This document shows, one piece after another, positions 48,066 to 58,720 of a stretch of DNA of 64,000 bases. The notes under the pieces were generated by a model that made no database searches, had not been told where the DNA came from, and was given only the letters and a program-made list of their open reading frames with translations. The stretch comes from Dictyophora rubrovolvata (taxonomy: Eukaryota; Basidiomycota; Agaricomycetes; Phallales; Phallaceae), in NCBI GenBank assembly GCA_029959195.1, contig CP114124.1, positions 682,001 through 746,000 of the forward strand, in the 5' to 3' direction. The translations under genes were made by a program, and so were the position numbers. Numbering within the stretch: the stretch's first letter is position 1; every line of letters starts with the position of its first letter.

Positions 48066-48387
48066 TTTTTTCGTAAGGGTTTTGATTTCGAGAGGCTGTG
48101 GTGTATCAGTTAAGTTTTTGGTAGTTTGAAACTCCGCTTTGAACCAAAAATCAGAACGTTTCCTTATTAGGAAGATTTTGGTGCGTGACACCGCACCCAG
48201 TCCATGAACCGAGGGTTGTGTGCGACCTTTGCCGTTTTTCATAGTATATAGTTAGTAGCCCTAGAGGAAGGATCCCTAAGTTTGTTCTCTTAGGATCCCC
48301 TCCCTCTAGGTGAGTTAGTATCTTTCCCAAAATATATTCTCTTAGGATCCCCTCCCTCTAGTCTGAGTGAGTAGCCCTGACAGCAAT

Positions 48388-48595
48388 GGCCTCCCTGAAT
48401 GTGAGTGAGAACATGTCAGGCGGTGGCCTGGATGGTGAATAGGCATGGGTGACACGCAGCCTGTCGTCTGAATACAATTCAGAGTCGTTGTCATCGTCAT
48501 CTTCCTCATCATTGATGGGAATGGGGTGGCAGCGAGTGCCTGTCGAGTTATCATGGGCGCGTTTTCAAGGTGTCATCGTTGACGATGTGTCTGGG
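48388..48595 (-). other. Element H 3' reading-frame piece
   Basis: Continuation of H between the A LTR and the C solo LTR. Encodes an acidic stretch (EDDDDND) in one frame. Fragment only. Confidence 0.5.
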
Positions 48596-49255
48596 TGTCA
48601 CGCTCCGCATGCCCCAGAGTCCAAACCTGGACTATCCTGAATCCCGTACTACATACCCCGTATTTCCTCTTAACTCCGAGACCCGTACTCCATCTGTACT
48701 CCATCCATACTCCGTATCAGACATCTTCCTTAAGGGGATGTGTATTCCGCTCGCTTAGTAATAAGGTACCTGGTTGTCATCTTGGCTTGCACTAGTCAAT
48801 TCCCACTTTCCCTTATTTGTCATTATCCCCATTTACGTAGTTCCACTCCCTCCTGTATTTAAACCCCAGCTCCCTCAGCTGTGGATCCTCAGTCTGAATA
48901 TAATCAGTTTAATCAGTTACTCTCTCATCTCTAGTCCATCTCGTACTCTTAATCTGTATTGCGTAGTTTGGCTTGGACTTAACGTTCGAGTCAACTTGTA
49001 CTTATCGTTCACGTCGTCTTTGACGACGTGGACTTGTACTCCGTCGTCATATCACATGTCATTGGACTTGTACATACTTGCGTACTTCCTCATATTCCGA
49101 AATCGAGGGATATCGTAAGCTGGGCAAGTGGGCGCAACATATAAGTTGAAGCCAAGTCCCTCACCCCGTACTTCAGTACTCCGTCTCCCGTCTGACCCTG
49201 TGGTCCAGACTTCTTTGGAACTATCCAGAATAGCTTCGGGCCACCGTACATAACA
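48596..49255. mobile_element. C-family solo LTR in element H
   Basis: 660 bp, TGTCACGCTCCGCATGCC to CGTACATAACA, flanked by CTGGG (48591-48595 and 49256-49260). It is the best-preserved C copy and defines the family ends. Bases 49261-49327 after it return to H. Confidence 0.92.
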
Positions 49256-49327
49256 CTGGGCCAGTACGGCCCCTGTGTTCTAACCTGGCGACCTGAGCCC
49301 TCAGGTCATCTATCATCTGCTGGGCAG

Positions 49328-49927
49328 TGTGAGGGATTTGTTTTAGATTTAGAATGGGCTTAGTTCCTAATAAAATATAATGGAGTTTTGTTTAGGGATT
49401 GTTCAGCAACTAAAAAGTCCTGTTATTGAAGGTGAGACTCTTGAAGGAAGATTTGAACTTAAGAATTAAGTTCAAATTAGTAGAGATAGATAGGGACTTA
49501 TTACTAAGTCCTTGAGAATAGAAAAAGATAAGAGGAGAAAGACCAATTTGATTGATAAGCACTTTGGTGCACAACAGTAGTTACAAGATAGATTGATTAC
49601 AAGAGAAATGAGCCCCTATTTATACACCTTGAGCAAGTACAAATAGCTCCAAACATTAGTAAGAGAAACATCATGTGAAAGATAAGAAATTACTTAAAAA
49701 GGAAGTGAATGAATAATAGTGGATCAGGGAAAATTATAGTGAGACAGGGAAGTGGAGAGAGATGATAAAAAAATAAAGGGGTTCCTGGAACTAAGTCATC
49801 TGACTGTTCCTGAAAGATAAGATACATTACAAATAAAGGATTATTAAAGCAAGCAGGAACTAAAAAAAGAATAAAGAAAATACTTGTTTTTGGGTAGATA
49901 AGGGAGGAAATCATGAAATACATGACA
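49328..49927 (-). mobile_element. 3' LTR of element D
   Basis: 600 bp; reads TGTCATGTATTTC to CAAATCCCTCACA on the minus strand, with a TATAAATAGGGG promoter motif near 49620. Looks identical to the 5' LTR. Confidence 0.93.
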
Positions 49928-49990
49928 AAATCCCCTCTCTTTTTTGAGTGAGTTGCTTGGAAAAGGGATGGAAAAGAGGTTGGAAAAGAA

Positions 49991-50557
49991 TTAAATTTTG
50001 ATGAATACTGGATCTTCAAGGAGCAATTTTTCTTCTTTAGTAATGATAAGATCTTCTTCAGTAGTCTCCTTGGGATCAAGATATTTAAAAAGAACAGTTC
50101 TGGGAACATATCCCTCTTGATTGAATTGATTAAGGAACTCCGGATCATCTTCATCAGCCAGTTCTTCCAAAATCTCTGCATGCCACAAAGGATCCACCCT
50201 GAGAATCAAACTTGCAAATGACATATTTGCATCTTGACTTAGGAACCATTTTATAATAGCCCTTCTTCTGTTGTACAAGACTTCATTGTCATCTGCAGAT
50301 TTGTGAGATAAGATGATTTTGGGAGGAGTGTGGGTTTGGAAAGATGTTTCAGAAAATGCATCAGAATGAGAAGGGGTGGAAGCTTGAGAAGCTCTGGAGG
50401 AATCATCTGTTGTGGAAGAGGATGCATGCCCATAGATACTATGACAGAGTAATTGGTTTATATGGAGGACATTTCGATAATGTGGGAGAAGGTCTGGATC
50501 ATCTACATCGATGTAAATGGTGACCCAGTTGGGAGGAAGCTGTTGGGCGTGTTGCAT
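49991..50557 (-). CDS. Element D third frame, 188-residue protein of unknown function
   Basis: Lies between pol and the purine tract of an otherwise intact element. Begins MQHAQQLPPNWVTIYIDVDD; the middle is serine/threonine-rich (about 48-85), and the C-terminal half (about 90-188) is acidic and helical, with DANMSFASLILRVDPLWHAEI. No known retroviral accessory motif seen. Its intact state next to identical LTRs suggests it is a real part of the element. Similar extra 3' frames exist in element H, but no sequence similarity to them is evident. Confidence 0.6.
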   Translation of the reverse strand: MQHAQQLPPNWVTIYIDVDDPDLLPHYRNVLHINQLLCHSIYGHASSSTTDDSSRASQASTPSHSDAFSETSFQTHTPPKIILSHKSADDNEVLYNRRRAIIKWFLSQDANMSFASLILRVDPLWHAEILEELADEDDPEFLNQFNQEGYVPRTVLFKYLDPKETTEEDLIITKEEKLLLEDPVFIKI

Positions 50558-50683
50558 GATATGGAATAAGCGTCGGACTGATTTTTAAATGTTTTTTGAT
50601 GCCTTTTTATATTTTTATTAGGCATACAAACGACGTTGTCTTAGTCGTTCATGCCAGACATTCATCTGTCTCGGAGTGTCTCG

Positions 50684-53600
50684 CTATTCGCGTCGATAAG
50701 CGCCGACGCGACTGAACCGATTCCTTCTCTCCTTTTCCCATTCTTTAATAACCTCCGGCGCGTTCTTCAGATGATTCCGTGTCAGCCACTCGTCATATTC
50801 TTTTCCATAACCGACGAAACGAGTAAGGAATAATTTTTGTCTTCGTCCGTTTCGAGATTTTGACATTCTTTCATCCACAATTCTTTCAACTTCAAATTCG
50901 GGTAACGCGTCGAAGTCATCGCGCGTAATTTGTTTAGTCGGCCTTGAACCGTATTCGCGTGGCGATTCGACGTAGGGCTCAAGATGAACAATATTCAATA
51001 CTGGATGCATTCCATATGATGCCGGCATCCTTAAACGGTACGCCACTTTGCTTATCTTTTCGATTATTTCAAAAGGCCCATCATATAGAATAAGGAGCTT
51101 GTCTCCTCGACCCTTGACGTTCCTCAGGAGGTTCGTCGTACGTTGATTTACCAAGACCTTGTCTCCGACTTCAAATTCGACTAATTTCCGATGTTTATTA
51201 TAATATTTTCGTTGGAATAATTGACCCAGCAGTAACGCGTCCTTTGCACGATTTCTATTGGCTGCGAATTCTTCAACTTGGCGATCCGCGTCTCGGTGCC
51301 AACCGCGTGAGTCGTCCTCAACGCTTATTGTGATGGGCGCTGATTCTTCTTCGTCTCTTTCTTCATCCTCGACGTGATGAGCGAATGGTCCTTCCTTTTT
51401 AATATGGTGCGAGGTCCCTTTGTCCATTGAATTCGTTCCCTTTACTAACTCTTCTCTATCAGATGATTCTTTCCTTGCGCGCGATACTACTGGATTCGGC
51501 GGGGAGAGAAATTTGAGACGCGATATAGGTTCAAATCCAAAAAGTAGGAATGCAGGGGTGAAACCAGTAACTGAATGGACAGAGGTATTGTAAGCCAATG
51601 CGAATCCGTCCAATATTTCACTCCAATCGTTCCGTTCAGGTCCAATATACGCGCGAATACAGATTTCTAGAATCTGATTCATTATTTCCGTTTGCCCATC
51701 CGTCTGAGGGTGATAGGCCGTCGAAAGTCCCCGTTTAATTTTCAATAATCGACACACGCTTTCCCAAAAGCGTCCGGTCCATCGACTGTCTCGATCGGAA
51801 ATGATTTGACGAGGAAGGCCGTACGTTTTGAAGACGTTCGCGAACAAGAGCTTAGCGGTTTCCTCTTCGTTTGTGGTCGTCTTACAAGGAATAACTATTG
51901 CATACTTCGTAAGTTTGTCCACTACTACGAGTATAGCGTTGTACTGATTGCTCTCGGGTAGCTCAGTAATGAAATCCATTGAAATAACTTCGAAAGGTTG
52001 ATTTGGGATTGGAATTGAGTGAAGTAGGCCGTATGGTGCGTGTCTCTTAGGCTTCGTTTTTTGGCAAATATCACAAGAATTAGTGTACCTTAGAATGTCT
52101 CTTGACATCCTAGGCCAATAGTACCCTGACGCGACGCGATTGTACGTTTTGTGGTATCCGCCGTGCGCTCCTTCACTAAGTTCGTCATGGCTGTCCTTGA
52201 CAATTTCGATTTGAAGATTTTTCGGAACGCAAAGCCTGTTCCGCCCCAACGTATCTTCGAAGAAGATTAGTCCTGAATTGCCAAGATAATATTGTGGGTA
52301 GGCGGGGTTCTGCCAATTGTCTTCGGTGCTTAGTGAATGCTTAATTCTTTTGAAGTAATTGTCCTTTGTATATCCTTTAACAAAACGCTCGATTTCTTCG
52401 GCGTCGATACCAATTAGAACCGTATATCCTTCCGCGACGTGGTACGTCATTTCTATTTCCCCTAAGTTGCTGTTTTCTACTTGTATCTTCATGACTACAG
52501 CCGTAACGGATCCTTCATAAGACTCCTTAGTGGTGGCCGAACAAACCTTGAGGACTTTGGATTCAAATTCTGGAGACATTTCCTCAAAAAGATTGGTGAG
52601 CGGGTCTCTTTCTTCTATTCCCAGTTCTAATGAATTAATTTTGTCGGAAATTGGCCCTTGTTCCTCGGGAATCCTTCGGCGTAAGTGTGAGATTGGGTCG
52701 ACGTTGGAATGAACTCGTCCCGCTCGATGTACAATTTTCAATTCGGGATACGCGGCAAATATCGTTCCCCATGTCAAGAGCCGTCGGTTGATGTTCTGAT
52801 AGGTTTTGGACCAGGTGAGTGCCGCGTGGTCAGTTATTGCATATATTCTTTCACCCTCGATGTAGGGCTGAAATTTTATTAATCCGTCCTTGAGAGCAAG
52901 GGCTTCGCGCTCTGTAGGTGAGTAATTTCGTTCCGCGGGTTTCAACGTTCTAGACCAATACGCGATAACGCGTTCCACATAGACTTCCGTTTCTTCAAAT
53001 TTTTCGGCCCATCCTTTGTTTTTGGGCAAGTCCTCGTCCTTCGATATTTGAATAATAAGGTTCGGGACAGTTTCTCCATTTTGGTAAGCAACTTCTAACT
53101 TTTTGAAAACCTTCGTACCCGCTAAATCTTTTATGGTCATCGGCTGAACTTGTTGAAGTATTGCAGCAACGCCGATGTCGCAGGCATCCGAATACAAGCG
53201 ATATCCGAGTCCTGGAATAGGGAATGCGCGAACGGGTGCGCTGGTAAGTGCAATTTTTGCTAAGTCGAACGCTCTTTGTTGAGCTTCGTCCCATTTCCAC
53301 GCGATCTTCTTTTTGAGAAGGGAAAACAACGGGTTGACAATCCATGCGTAGTACGGAATATATGCCGCGAAGTATACCATCATTCCGAGGAACGTTTGAA
53401 GATCGTGGACATTTCGAGGTTCCGATAGTTGTAAAATAGCGTCGACTTTTTCTTTATAAGTGGATAATCCTAAACGCGAAACCTTTTGACCCAGCAGTTT
53501 GAGAGATTGATAACCAAAATGACATTTAGTGGGCGAAAGCGTGATTTTCGACTGTGTGACTGCCTTAAGAACCGTGTCGATGTGAATAAGGTGATCTCCG

Positions 53601-54631
53601 AAGTTCTTGGAGTAGATGACTATATCATCTATGTAAACCAGAGTAAAAATCCAAAGATAAGGAGCCAATACGTTTTGCATGACCCTTTGAAAAACCGCGG
53701 GACCGTTTCTATACCCAAAAGGCATCCTTAAGAATTGATAGAGTCCTCTATGTGTTCTGAAAGCAGTTTTCTCCCGGTCTTTTTCCGCAATCTCTAATTG
53801 AGTGAATCCCGAAAGGGCATCCAATGTAGACAACCATTGAGATCCAGTTAAAGACTTCAAAATGTCGTCCTGCCTTGGCAAGGGAAATTCGTCTGGAATT
53901 ACACTCTCATTTAATTTTCTGAAGTCAATCACCATTCGAGGTTTTTCCTGCCTATAAACAATGAAAGCAGGTGCTCCCCATGGACTGCTTGATGGTTCGA
54001 TGACTTCTAACTTGAGCCATTTATCCATTTGTTCATCAATAACTTGTTTTGATCTTGGCGAAGCAAAGAATGGTGGCATTGAAATCTCTTTTGTACCCTC
54101 TCGCAATGGAATTTCCACCTTTGTGGGATGGTGGCCAAGTCTTCCATCTAATCCGAAAGCTTCTTCATTACCCAAAAGAATTTTCTTCAACTTTTCTGCC
54201 TGTTCTGGAGTTAGGTCTTTTGAAATATCTACTTCTTCAAGTAGTTTAAAAGAAGGAATGTAATCCGCAGGAACTTCTGCAGTTTTTGGTCCTCCTGATG
54301 CTTCTTCTTGTCCCGCATCACTTGAAGGGGTTCCTTTCTTTGACAGAGAGTCAACTAAGCTCTTTACCAAAAATGCATGAGAACATAATTCTGCATGCTT
54401 CTCCTTGGATAAATCCTGGAAATTGTCCAACCAATTATTGGGATTATGAGCATATCCAAGTATCTGTCCTTCATGAATATGAACTGGAAAAGTAGAGAAG
54501 TTGGAAATATAGAGTGTGGGATTTTTCTTGGAAATTAAGGAGTCAGGGATTGCATAAAAGTCTTCTTCTCCTCTGTTTGAAATAAAGATCTTCTCCACAT
54601 ATGCAGAATCGCATCCTCTGGGGAAGTTCAA
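50684..54631 (-). CDS. Element D pol: reverse transcriptase, RNase H, integrase, chromodomain
   Basis: 1315 residues. Reverse transcriptase holds the catalytic YIDD box in LVYIDDIVIYS (about residue 340); RNase H follows with the tether region around 470-630. Integrase has the HHCC zinc finger (GGYHKTY...CDICQ, about 855-890) and a DDE core with MDFITELPES, SDRDSRW and STAYHPQTDGQTE. The GPF motif YDGPFEIIEK (about 1175) and a C-terminal chromodomain (EVERIVDERM...FVGYGKEYDEW, about 1245-1290) follow. The chromodomain would direct integration to chromatin in known chromoviruses. The true upstream boundary is uncertain. Confidence 0.9.
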   Translation of the reverse strand: MNFPRGCDSAYVEKIFISNRGEEDFYAIPDSLISKKNPTLYISNFSTFPVHIHEGQILGYAHNPNNWLDNFQDLSKEKHAELCSHAFLVKSLVDSLSKKGTPSSDAGQEEASGGPKTAEVPADYIPSFKLLEEVDISKDLTPEQAEKLKKILLGNEEAFGLDGRLGHHPTKVEIPLREGTKEISMPPFFASPRSKQVIDEQMDKWLKLEVIEPSSSPWGAPAFIVYRQEKPRMVIDFRKLNESVIPDEFPLPRQDDILKSLTGSQWLSTLDALSGFTQLEIAEKDREKTAFRTHRGLYQFLRMPFGYRNGPAVFQRVMQNVLAPYLWIFTLVYIDDIVIYSKNFGDHLIHIDTVLKAVTQSKITLSPTKCHFGYQSLKLLGQKVSRLGLSTYKEKVDAILQLSEPRNVHDLQTFLGMMVYFAAYIPYYAWIVNPLFSLLKKKIAWKWDEAQQRAFDLAKIALTSAPVRAFPIPGLGYRLYSDACDIGVAAILQQVQPMTIKDLAGTKVFKKLEVAYQNGETVPNLIIQISKDEDLPKNKGWAEKFEETEVYVERVIAYWSRTLKPAERNYSPTEREALALKDGLIKFQPYIEGERIYAITDHAALTWSKTYQNINRRLLTWGTIFAAYPELKIVHRAGRVHSNVDPISHLRRRIPEEQGPISDKINSLELGIEERDPLTNLFEEMSPEFESKVLKVCSATTKESYEGSVTAVVMKIQVENSNLGEIEMTYHVAEGYTVLIGIDAEEIERFVKGYTKDNYFKRIKHSLSTEDNWQNPAYPQYYLGNSGLIFFEDTLGRNRLCVPKNLQIEIVKDSHDELSEGAHGGYHKTYNRVASGYYWPRMSRDILRYTNSCDICQKTKPKRHAPYGLLHSIPIPNQPFEVISMDFITELPESNQYNAILVVVDKLTKYAIVIPCKTTTNEEETAKLLFANVFKTYGLPRQIISDRDSRWTGRFWESVCRLLKIKRGLSTAYHPQTDGQTEIMNQILEICIRAYIGPERNDWSEILDGFALAYNTSVHSVTGFTPAFLLFGFEPISRLKFLSPPNPVVSRARKESSDREELVKGTNSMDKGTSHHIKKEGPFAHHVEDEERDEEESAPITISVEDDSRGWHRDADRQVEEFAANRNRAKDALLLGQLFQRKYYNKHRKLVEFEVGDKVLVNQRTTNLLRNVKGRGDKLLILYDGPFEIIEKISKVAYRLRMPASYGMHPVLNIVHLEPYVESPREYGSRPTKQITRDDFDALPEFEVERIVDERMSKSRNGRRQKLFLTRFVGYGKEYDEWLTRNHLKNAPEVIKEWEKERRNRFSRVGAYRRE

Positions 54632-54743
54632 CTTGACAGGAATTGAATGACTAGTCTGAGGAGCAATTGTGAGAGGAATTAGAGCTCGAACTGAATTGTC
54701 CTTTTTCTTGAGATGAATCTGAGGTTCTTCCTTTCTTTCTTTA

Positions 54744-57700
54744 TTAGGAGGGGGGGGTCACCTCTGCTACAGAGACTCTTCCAGTCATTTCTGTAGTTCC
54801 TGATCCCAGGGAGTTCTGAACCTTGATAGAGTGTCCAGAATTTCCAAAATGCAAAATCGCACCATTGTCATCTCTGACAATAGAAATGGCATATTGATCT
54901 GCAAAGTCATTTCCAAAAATAAAGGGTGTAGTCATTCCCTTGACTACATAAGCTTCAACCACTAGTTCAACAGGACCTGAGTCTGTGTCAAAATAGATAG
55001 GCAAGGTTATATAGCCAGAAATAGTAGAGTTCCCAGTGACTTGAATAAGATTGACCTTCTGACCAATCTTGGGTTTTGGAGGATTGGTCATTTTGGAGAG
55101 GAATTGTTGGGAAATAAGAGTGATATCTGCTCCTGAGTCAATAACAACCTTAGCAGGGTTGGAGCCATATTCTCCTAACCAAGCTTCAGTAGCAGTAGCC
55201 TGAGCACCAAGGAATGAACATCCAGGAGGTCTGGCCATAAGTCTAGGGAGTGCCATAATTTTATTACTGATGGTTTTATAAACAGTTCCAGCAAAGTTCG
55301 AGGCCTTGAATATTCCATTAAGTAGTTTCTTTCTTTTCTGTTGTTTTTGAATTTTCTCCCTGTATATGCTGCCCTTTTGGTCTGATCCCCTCAGAGAAGA
55401 CTGTATCTTCATATTCACAGCCTCTGGGCAGGGGTGTGAATCAGAAACATCTTGCACCTGAAGGGCCTCATGAAAATCCTGACTGGCATCTTCATGAGAG
55501 TCTTCTGGTTGCTGTTTTCCCTCATCAGAACTTGATGAGCTGGATTCTTCTGCTGAAGTCGCATTAAGATATGCATCTTCATATTCTTCCATGGCCTGAG
55601 AATAATCTTCATCTTGAACTGCAAGATTGGCTTTAGCCTGTCTAGCTCCTTTTCTAGCATGCTTGCATTCATTGTCCCAATGTTTTCCACTTCCGCAGTG
55701 TCTGCAAGGTCTTGCACCTTTCTTTTCTGGGGGAGTTCCTCTTGAAACATTGGAGTCATCCTTTGGGAAAGGAGGTTTTCCCAAGGAAGGAGTATACCCA
55801 ATTAAATTGGTTCTAGCCTTGAATCTGTTGGAAGGAAGGAAATTGCTTCTGGGAGAGCTTGAACTTCTTTGTTCTAGGGCTCTAATCCTTCTCTCTAGTC
55901 CAGGATCATGATGGGTGCTTCCTTTCAAAGCATCTTCATGATATTTGATAGCTGCAGAGAACTCAGTGAGGTTCTTGCACCTGTGAGGGTCCAGAATAGT
56001 AGACCAGAAGCTGGGTGCTCCCTCCATAACTTCCATCATAATTTCCGAGTCAGAATAGCTATAAACCAGATTAAGCAGCTCTGACTTTCTGATGTAGTAA
56101 TTGCTAGGAGATTCCTGGGAGTGACCTGGCTCTCTATAGTGTGCTTTGTTAGCTCTGCTCTTTTGTTTGTCAAGCCAAGATCTGTTCATATAATAAGAAG
56201 CAATAGCATTCCTGAGGGTTCCCCAGTCTTGAGTAATTTCTCTTCTATATTCCAGGGGTTGAGACCAAAACCAATCCGATGCATCCTTTTTAAGTCTGTG
56301 AGGAACGATGGTTCCTAGCTGCTTGTATGCTGTATCACTTCTTTCTGACCAGCTATTAACTTCAAGAATCCATCTGGCTAGTATGTCTGGATCTCCATCC
56401 CAAGTTGGGACAGAATCTTGTTTTAATTTGTTATCAAAATAAACTTCTTTGTCTTTCTCCTTAGCAGGTGCAGAGTGCAAGCCAGATAAGGGTCCAAGGA
56501 AAGGGAATCTTCTTCCTCTAGTAGCTCCAATTCCTCTTCGAGGTCTTCCAGAAAATCTTCTATAATTACTGTCTGATCCTCCATCATCATCATCATCACC
56601 TCCTCCTCCTCCATCCCCTCTGCCAGAATTTCCCATTCTGCCAGAACTTCCTAAGAAGTTTGTTGGAGGGTTTGAGGGAATAGGCATTGAAGGAGGTTTG
56701 TCTGGAGTATTCTCTCCTTCAGAGGAATTTCCTGAGTCTGGATCTTCAGGTGCTCCTCCTGCAGCAACTCTTTGTCTGGGTAGAGAGCTTTGAGAGATTG
56801 GTTTAGGATCTTGAAAAATTTCTGAAATTCTTCTGGAGTTGGAAACTTGAAAGGGAAGGATTCCATAGGTGGTACTCCTGGCTCTTGGTTCAAATTGTCT
56901 TTGAGCCTGAGTTTTCCTTGCTGCTCCAAATCCTCTGTCTTCATGTAAGGTGACAGGTTGAAAAAGCTGTCTCTTAGGTTGAGGAGAGTTATGAGTTAAC
57001 TCTTGATAGACAGACATTCCCGCAGGGTTCTCCTGCTTGACTTGAGTAAGTTTGGGAACAATCCCCTCAGTCCTTGAGTCTGGAGATGGTTCCAAAGTTA
57101 CTGTCTTTCCTTTTGAAGGGAAAAGGACACTATTGGTGTAAAGATAGGCCAAGAAGGTTTCAACATCATCCCGGTACAAGACACAAAGCAACTCAAAATC
57201 AGTTGCTGTCCATACATCCAAGGGATAGTTATCTATTCCCCAGATAGGTAAGGATAATTGTCCTTGGAGTTTATCCATAGCCCTCTTAGTAAACTTCTTC
57301 AAGAGATGATAGAAGGAGTCAAACTTAATGGGATCAAGATAATAACCAATCTGGTCCATTTCTTCTTCCACAAAGGGCATTCCGATCAAAAGACCATCCA
57401 ATTGAGAGAGAAGGTCTCCTGCTAACTCTTCAGCTTCTATGGGAAGAGGAGCTGAAGGAATTCTATCAGAATTCTGAATATTTTCTTTGGCAATGTTGAG
57501 GACTGCTTCTCTTCTGGTCTGAAGAGTCCTATTACTCCCATAAGTTCTTCTAAGATGAGAAGTCCCAGGGATAAGAGGAGTCTTATCCAAAGTAGTAAAG
57601 AGGTTTTCATGATTGAGAGTGAGGAGAGGTTGACCACTGAAAACCATAGAAGAAGTAGGGGAGAATGGTATAGTAATGTCAATCCTATGTTTTGGTGGAG

Positions 57701-57845
57701 GTGTTTTAGGTAGTGAGGGTGATTGTGGAGTAGTGGAAGGTGGTAGAAATGGACCTGGAGGTTGTGTGTTGGAAGGTCCTCCCTTCAATGGCATGGAAGG
57801 AGGGGGGTCCATAGCTGTAGACCAAGAGGGAACAGTGGGTGGCAA
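54744..57845 (-). CDS. Element D gag with nucleocapsid and protease
   Basis: 1033 residues. A long proline/serine-rich N-terminus is followed by a capsid-type segment (about 480-660, with DPDILARWILEV and SWLDKQKSRANKAHY). A CCHC knuckle CRHCGSGKHWDNEC lies near 715, then an acidic serine-rich linker (near 770), and an aspartic protease with DSGADITLIS near 930. Gag and protease share one frame; pol follows in another. Confidence 0.88.
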   Translation of the reverse strand: MPPTVPSWSTAMDPPPSMPLKGGPSNTQPPGPFLPPSTTPQSPSLPKTPPPKHRIDITIPFSPTSSMVFSGQPLLTLNHENLFTTLDKTPLIPGTSHLRRTYGSNRTLQTRREAVLNIAKENIQNSDRIPSAPLPIEAEELAGDLLSQLDGLLIGMPFVEEEMDQIGYYLDPIKFDSFYHLLKKFTKRAMDKLQGQLSLPIWGIDNYPLDVWTATDFELLCVLYRDDVETFLAYLYTNSVLFPSKGKTVTLEPSPDSRTEGIVPKLTQVKQENPAGMSVYQELTHNSPQPKRQLFQPVTLHEDRGFGAARKTQAQRQFEPRARSTTYGILPFQVSNSRRISEIFQDPKPISQSSLPRQRVAAGGAPEDPDSGNSSEGENTPDKPPSMPIPSNPPTNFLGSSGRMGNSGRGDGGGGGDDDDDGGSDSNYRRFSGRPRRGIGATRGRRFPFLGPLSGLHSAPAKEKDKEVYFDNKLKQDSVPTWDGDPDILARWILEVNSWSERSDTAYKQLGTIVPHRLKKDASDWFWSQPLEYRREITQDWGTLRNAIASYYMNRSWLDKQKSRANKAHYREPGHSQESPSNYYIRKSELLNLVYSYSDSEIMMEVMEGAPSFWSTILDPHRCKNLTEFSAAIKYHEDALKGSTHHDPGLERRIRALEQRSSSSPRSNFLPSNRFKARTNLIGYTPSLGKPPFPKDDSNVSRGTPPEKKGARPCRHCGSGKHWDNECKHARKGARQAKANLAVQDEDYSQAMEEYEDAYLNATSAEESSSSSSDEGKQQPEDSHEDASQDFHEALQVQDVSDSHPCPEAVNMKIQSSLRGSDQKGSIYREKIQKQQKRKKLLNGIFKASNFAGTVYKTISNKIMALPRLMARPPGCSFLGAQATATEAWLGEYGSNPAKVVIDSGADITLISQQFLSKMTNPPKPKIGQKVNLIQVTGNSTISGYITLPIYFDTDSGPVELVVEAYVVKGMTTPFIFGNDFADQYAISIVRDDNGAILHFGNSGHSIKVQNSLGSGTTEMTGRVSVAEVTPPS

Positions 57846-58115
57846 GGTGGATCAGCTGGTTAGCTGTGGTGAGACAAGTATGTGTCAGCAGGCCTAAGTG
57901 GGGTATGAGAGGAGTGGAGCAAGTGAAACAGGGGGGGGTGGCAATGTGAGACAAGTGAAATAAGGGGTGTGGAGTAAGTGGAATGGGTGAGTGGCAATGT
58001 GAGACAAGTGGGGGTCTCCTCCAAGGTAACTGTCTCCTGGCAAGATAGCCCCTTCAATAAATCCTTGAAAGTATTCTCCAAGAAGGTTCTGAATTTCCCA
58101 GAACGTCCACCAATT

Positions 58116-58715
58116 TGTGAGGGATTTGTTTTAGATTTAGAATGGGCTTAGTTCCTAATAAAATATAATGGAGTTTTGTTTAGGGATTGTTCAGCAACTA
58201 AAAAGTCCTGTTATTGAAGGTGAGACTCTTGAAGGAAGATTTGAACTTAAGAATTAAGTTCAAATTAGTAGAGATAGATAGGGACTTATTACTAAGTCCT
58301 TGAGAATAGAAAAAGATAAGAGGAGAAAGACCAATTTGATTGATAAGCACTTTGGTGCACAACAGTAGTTACAAGATAGATTGATTACAAGAGAAATGAG
58401 CCCCTATTTATACACCTTGAGCAAGTACAAATAGCTCCAAACATTAGTAAGAGAAACATCATGTGAAAGATAAGAAATTACTTAAAAAGGAAGTGAATGA
58501 ATAATAGTGGATCAGGGAAAATTATAGTGAGACAGGGAAGTGGAGAGAGATGATAAAAAAATAAAGGGGTTCCTGGAACTAAGTCATCTGACTGTTCCTG
58601 AAAGATAAGATACATTACAAATAAAGGATTATTAAAGCAAGCAGGAACTAAAAAAAGAATAAAGAAAATACTTGTTTTTGGGTAGATAAGGGAGGAAATC
58701 ATGAAATACATGACA
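58116..58715 (-). mobile_element. 5' LTR of element D
   Basis: 600 bp partner of 49328-49927 at a constant offset of 8788, with no difference noticed by eye. Confidence 0.93.
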
Positions 58716-58720
58716 GGCAG

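Larger units (their letters stand above)
45922..48190 (-). mobile_element. F element F1: LTR-like unit carrying two reading frames
   Basis: A 2269 bp unit with ends TGTAACG and CGTGACA, flanked by CCGC (45918-45921 and 48191-48194), inserted in an A LTR. No terminal direct repeats. Minus-strand order: about 125 bp leader, frame 1 (48065-47466), frame 2 (47327-46749), a TATA box (TATAAATACTGCATG, 46427 downward), then about 500 bp to the end. This reads like a solo LTR whose U3 holds two genes. No pol is present. Both frames are open. Compare F2 at 60777-63112. Confidence 0.75.
45704..48382 (+). mobile_element. A-family solo LTR in element H, split by F1
   Basis: The two halves (45704-45921 and 48195-48382) add up to one 406 bp A LTR, TGTCAGGGTACACTAGC to GTAGCCCTGACA. 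Flanked by GCAAT (45699-45703 and 48383-48387). Confidence 0.92.
49328..58715 (-). mobile_element. Ty3/gypsy element D, looks whole and recent
   Basis: 9388 bp flanked by GGCAG (49323-49327 and 58716-58720). The two 600 bp LTRs (49328-49927 and 58116-58715) look identical by eye, which implies a very recent insertion. Minus-strand order: 5' LTR, candidate tRNA primer site TGGTGGACGTTCTGGG just inside it (58098-58113), gag-protease frame, pol frame, a third frame, purine tract AAAAAAGAGAGGGG, 3' LTR. The chromodomain at the pol end makes it a chromovirus. Gag-protease and pol lie in different frames, as in families that use frameshifting. Confidence 0.93.
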
